In this document: positions 4,555 to 7,117 of the stretch, in pieces
Layout of the letters: every line of letters begins with the position of its first letter
Numbering within the stretch: the stretch's first letter is position 1
DNA from: CAZZIQ01 sp964654355
GTDB lineage: Bacteria > Pseudomonadota > Gammaproteobacteria > GCF-002020875
Length of the DNA stretch: 7,117 nucleotides
Assembly: GCA_964654355.1 (NCBI GenBank)
Contig: CAZZIQ010000051.1
Location: forward strand, 1 to 7,117
Direction: 5' to 3'
The notes under the pieces: generated by a model
Database searches by the model: none
What the model saw: only the letters and a program-made list of their open reading frames with translations
What the model was told of the DNA's origin: nothing
Program-made: the position numbers and the translations under genes

Positions 4555-5904
4555 ATGCGCGACACCATCGCCGCCATCGCCACTGCGCGTGGTGTTGGCG
4601 GCGTGGGCATCGTGCGTGTATCCGGGCCACACTCGGCGGCCATTGCGGAATCCATTCTCGGCACCGTGCCACAAGCGCGTGTCGCCCGTCTTACTTCATT
4701 CAAAGATGCGAACGGTGAAGTCCTCGATGAGGGTCTGGCGCTGTGGTTTCCTGCACCGCATTCGTTTACCGGTGAAGACGTGCTTGAACTGCAAGGTCAT
4801 GGCGGCCCGATCGTGCTCGATCGCCTGCTTGCTGCGGTGTTGCTACAAGGGGCGCGCTTAGCGCGTCCGGGCGAGTTTTCCGAGCGCGCCTATCTCGAGG
4901 GCAAGCTTGACTTGGTGCAAGCAGAAGCCATCGCAGATCTGATCGAAAGCGGATCGGAACAAGCGGCTCGTGCTGCGTTGCATTCTTTGCAAGGCGAGTT
5001 CTCTTCGCGCATTCATACTTTGGTTGAACAGCTTACGCGTTTACGCATTCAGGTAGAGGCCACCCTCGATTTTCCTGAAGAAGAAATCGACTTCTTCGAT
5101 GAGGCGGCGTTGAGTGAACGCTTCACGCCGATTGTGCAGGCGCTGGAACAGGTGATTGCACAAGCGCGCGAGGGCGCACGACTTCGTGATGGGTTTACGG
5201 TGGTTCTGGCGGGCCCTCCTAATGTTGGTAAATCGAGTGTTCTAAACGCGTTAGCACAAACCGAGCGCGCGATCGTCACGCCAATTGCGGGAACGACGCG
5301 TGACGTCTTGCGTGAAACGATTTTGATCGATGGCATGCCCTTGCATGTCATCGACACTGCAGGTTTGCGTCAGAGTGCAGACCCGGTTGAACAAGAAGGG
5401 ATCCGGCGTGCACGCGTTGAGATGGAGCGCGCCGAGCGCATCCTCGTCATTGCGGATGCGACGAACCTAGCAAACGCAGCTGGCGCGGCGGAGGTGGAGT
5501 CGATTTTGCAGGCGTTGCCACAAGTGCCGCGCAGTTATTTACGCAATAAGATTGATTTGACGGACGGCCAAGCGGGTTGGATTGAGGAAGGTACGAAGCA
5601 AGAATTGCAGCTTTCGGCACAAACGGGTGCGGGACTGGATTTGTTACGTGCGCACTTACGTGACCTGGCTGGACTACAAAGCACCGATGCCAGTGGTTTT
5701 TCGGCACGCCGTCGGCATATCGATGCATTGTTGCGTGCGCGTTGTGCGCTCGAAGATGCGCGGGCGCGTCTGCAGGAGCGTGCCGGCGAGTTGTTTGCAC
5801 AGGATTTACGGAGTGCACAAGATGCACTCGGCGAGATCACCGGCGTCGTTACGTCGGATGATTTGCTGGGCCGGATCTTCTCCGAGTTTTGTATTGGAAA
5901 ATAA
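4555..5904 (+). CDS. mnmE: tRNA modification GTPase MnmE
   Basis: MnmE works with MnmG to install carboxymethylaminomethyl groups on wobble uridine 34 of certain tRNAs, using tetrahydrofolate and GTP. The 449-residue product begins MRDTIAAIATARGVGGVGI and has the N-terminal folate-binding domain (about 1-117) with GHGGP (81-85) and RPGEFSERAYLEGKLDL (104-120). A helical domain and an inserted G domain follow. The G motifs are P-loop GPPNVGKS (220-227), GTTRD (246-250), DTAGLR (267-272), NKIDL (331-335) and SAQ (354-356). The protein ends with FCIGK, whose cysteine is invariant in the family. An in-frame ATG at 4522 would overlap yidC and add 11 unmatched residues, so 4555 is preferred. There is no clear ribosome binding site, and the 2-nt gap after yidC suggests translational coupling. 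Confidence 0.98.
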   Translation: MRDTIAAIATARGVGGVGIVRVSGPHSAAIAESILGTVPQARVARLTSFKDANGEVLDEGLALWFPAPHSFTGEDVLELQGHGGPIVLDRLLAAVLLQGARLARPGEFSERAYLEGKLDLVQAEAIADLIESGSEQAARAALHSLQGEFSSRIHTLVEQLTRLRIQVEATLDFPEEEIDFFDEAALSERFTPIVQALEQVIAQAREGARLRDGFTVVLAGPPNVGKSSVLNALAQTERAIVTPIAGTTRDVLRETILIDGMPLHVIDTAGLRQSADPVEQEGIRRARVEMERAERILVIADATNLANAAGAAEVESILQALPQVPRSYLRNKIDLTDGQAGWIEEGTKQELQLSAQTGAGLDLLRAHLRDLAGLQSTDASGFSARRRHIDALLRARCALEDARARLQERAGELFAQDLRSAQDALGEITGVVTSDDLLGRIFSEFCIGK

Positions 5905-5929
5905 AAACGCCAGCATGGCTGGCGTTTTT
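5903..5929. terminator. Bidirectional intrinsic terminator between mnmE and mlaA
   Basis: AAAAACGCCAGC (5903-5914) pairs perfectly with GCTGGCGTTTTT (5918-5929) around a 3-nt loop. The 7-bp GC core is flanked by A5 on one side and T5 on the other, so it reads as a terminator on both strands. It serves convergent mnmE and mlaA. The mnmE stop codon TAA (5902-5904) overlaps the first bases of the stem, and the mlaA stop codon is 3 nt beyond it. Confidence 0.9.
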
Positions 5930-5932
5930 AGA

Positions 5933-6697
5933 TCAGTCGCTGATGCGCAAGAAATCGGGAGGTGGCGCCAGCGGTGGGTTGCCGTCATAGACCTGATTCT
6001 CGCGGCGCTGCAACCAAGAGTCGCGGACAAAGGTGTATTCATCCAATGCGGCGCTGTCCAACACCTTTTCGGTATCGAACAACTGCGCACGGGTATCGAC
6101 CACATCGGTGGCGCGAATCCACATGCGGTCATCTGAGCTATCGACTTCCTGCACGAGGTCAAAGATCTGCGTGTTACCCACTTCTTGTTCAGCAAAGACC
6201 AGCTTGTCGACACCGAGACCGGCCGCATCACGAATGGTGCTTGGACCAAAGAACGGCAGCACCAAATATGGACCACTGTCCACGCCCCATACTGCGAGGG
6301 TTTGCCCGAAGTCTTCGTCACTCTTCGCCATTTGCGCTTCGCTGGCCACATCGAAGATGCCGCCGATCCCGATGGTGGTGTTGATGACAAACCGCATCAG
6401 ATCATTCACGGCAACATCAAATTTGCCTTGCAATAAATTGTTCAGCGCGTTGAGCGGATCGCCGAGATTGCTAAAAAAGTTGCCTACACCTTTTTCGATG
6501 GGATCGGGCAGGGTCTGATAGGCCGTAGCGAGCGGCTTGAGCAGTACGCCATCCAAGGTGTCGTTGAAGGTGTACATGGCGCGATTGAACCCTTCCAGTG
6601 GATCCGGATTCACGTAGTCGGCTTCGCTGGCCATGATGGGGCTCATGCTCAGTGCAGTAGCGAAACTGAGGGCCAATGCCCAAGTGGAACGACGCAT
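5933..6697 (-). CDS. mlaA: MlaA/VacJ family outer-membrane lipid asymmetry protein
   Basis: MlaA forms a ring in the outer membrane that extracts misplaced phospholipids from the outer leaflet and passes them to the periplasmic carrier MlaC. The 254-residue product starts with a signal peptide (MRRSTWALALSFATALSMS, cleavage probably after residue 23). Family motifs follow: DPLEGFNRAMYTFND (32-46), GIGGIFDVASE (110-120), FGQTLAVWGVDSGPYLVLPFFGPSTIRD (130-157) and TRAQLFDTEKVLD (202-214). The start at 6695-6697 has GGAG 6 nt upstream. A longer frame from 6766 has no ribosome site and spoils the signal peptide. Escherichia coli MlaA is a lipoprotein, but this one has no cysteine near the cleavage site or elsewhere in the mature protein. 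No other mla genes are in the window. Confidence 0.93.
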   Translation of the reverse strand: MRRSTWALALSFATALSMSPIMASEADYVNPDPLEGFNRAMYTFNDTLDGVLLKPLATAYQTLPDPIEKGVGNFFSNLGDPLNALNNLLQGKFDVAVNDLMRFVINTTIGIGGIFDVASEAQMAKSDEDFGQTLAVWGVDSGPYLVLPFFGPSTIRDAAGLGVDKLVFAEQEVGNTQIFDLVQEVDSSDDRMWIRATDVVDTRAQLFDTEKVLDSAALDEYTFVRDSWLQRRENQVYDGNPPLAPPPDFLRISD

Positions 6698-6737
6698 CGC
6701 GATCTCCAAAACCTGTACAAATTTGAGAAACTGCACC

Positions 6738-6766
6738 AGTTTAAGGATTGTTGGGCAGCACAACAA
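6738..6766 (-). promoter_or_regulatory. Candidate mlaA promoter with an internal dyad
   Basis: On the minus strand TTGTTG (6761-6766) and TAAACT (6738-6743) are 17 nt apart. The -35 matches 3 of 6 bases and the -10 matches 4 of 6. The start would be near 6731, about 34 nt before the chosen ATG. TTGTTG (6748-6753) and CAACAA (6761-6766) form an inverted repeat over the spacer and -35, which could be an operator. Both elements are weak. Confidence 0.3.
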
Positions 6767-6803
6767 GCAAAATGCGCTGTGCGCGCTTGTCTGGGCCGGT
6801 GAT

Positions 6804-6809
6804 TATAAT
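6804..6809 (+). promoter_or_regulatory. Perfect -10 element for the ElyC-like gene
   Basis: TATAAT matches the sigma70 -10 consensus exactly and is followed by a GC-rich discriminator (GCGCGGC). It would start transcription near 6816, about 87 nt before the ATG at 6903. No -35 hexamer stands out at 16-18 nt, so the promoter may need an activator or rely on the strong -10. Confidence 0.5.
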
Positions 6810-6902
6810 GCGCGGCTTGATTTCGGCAATGCGATGCCCTGCTCGAGCGCGCCTGCATCGACGCCAACAGCCTATTTTTAAAGACGTTATTGAAGGATCT
6901 TC

Positions 6903-7117
6903 ATGTCCGTGCTGGTTACACGCATCCTTGAGTCGTTGATTCTGCCCCCACTCGGGCCGCTGCTCTGGGTTTTGTTCGGCCTGATGTTCCGCCGCTTGCG
7001 CGTGTTGGCCTGGTTGGGGCTGCTTGCGCTGTATTTCGCATCGATTCCAGCGACGAAGCTATGGTTGGCGGAGCAGATTGAAACCGTGCCGGCGCTGGAA
7101 ACCCTGAAACTGCAAGA
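6903..7117 (+). CDS. Putative ElyC/YdcF-like (DUF218) membrane protein, N-terminus only (partial)
   Basis: The frame runs from ATG 6903 to the window end without a stop (71 complete codons). AAGGA (6893-6897) lies 5 nt before the start. The visible part has a hydrophobic segment at about 8-28 (containing LILPPLGPLLWVLFGL), a short basic turn (FRRLR), a second hydrophobic segment at about 33-50 and then a hydrophilic part with KLWLAEQIE. This layout, including the LILPP motif in the first helix and two helices before a periplasmic domain, resembles the N-terminus of ElyC, a factor in peptidoglycan and envelope biogenesis. The diagnostic DUF218 domain lies outside the window, so the family call is tentative. 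It is divergent from mlaA. Confidence 0.55.
   Translation, partial: MSVLVTRILESLILPPLGPLLWVLFGLMFRRLRVLAWLGLLALYFASIPATKLWLAEQIETVPALETLKLQ

Noticed and set aside
5582..6136. Open frame of 184 codons on the plus strand across the mnmE end
   Set aside because: It is out of frame with mnmE, crosses a strong terminator and lies antisense to mlaA. Its sequence is a frame shadow.
6698..6766. Upstream start for mlaA, with two cysteines near its N-terminus
   Set aside because: There is no ribosome binding site, the extension precedes a complete signal peptide, and the cysteines are at positions 3-4, where they cannot form a lipobox.

Overview
This window is the replication-origin neighbourhood of a bacterial chromosome, almost certainly a gammaproteobacterium. 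The evidence is the dnaN-dnaA pair facing away from rpmH-rnpA-yidC-mnmE, a long YidC with a large periplasmic domain, a MnmE ending in FCIGK, and an outer-membrane MlaA protein. I cannot place it below class. Base composition is moderate in G+C, and all genes look ordinary and vertically inherited. There are no mobile elements, CRISPR arrays, tRNAs or rRNAs.

Layout: positions 1-50 hold the first 16 codons of dnaN (minus strand). Positions 51-359 are a non-coding AT-rich stretch with perfect and near-perfect DnaA boxes, a perfect IHF consensus and a large dyad carrying two boxes. This is the best oriC candidate, placed between dnaA and dnaN. dnaA follows (360-1730, minus). The 423-base gap 1731-2153 separates dnaA from rpmH. 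It holds one more perfect DnaA box, an E. coli-like 13-mer core, several inverted repeats and a good sigma70 promoter for rpmH. Then come rpmH, a terminator-like hairpin, rnpA, a second hairpin, yidC and mnmE (2-nt gap), all on the plus strand. A bidirectional terminator overlaps the mnmE stop codon. mlaA converges from the minus strand, and a divergent ElyC/YdcF-like gene is cut by the window end.

Functionally, DnaA and the sliding clamp start and sustain replication. RpmH is ribosomal protein bL34 and RnpA is the RNase P protein that matures tRNA. YidC inserts inner-membrane proteins, MnmE modifies tRNA wobble uridines, and MlaA removes misplaced phospholipids from the outer leaflet of the outer membrane. 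The ElyC-like protein probably belongs to envelope biogenesis.

I see no undescribed multi-gene system. The points most worth a second look are the dyad architecture of the putative origin, origin-like signals on both sides of dnaA, the absence of yidD between rnpA and yidC, the long RnpA, and an MlaA without a lipobox cysteine. Promoter and structure calls were made by eye and are tentative.
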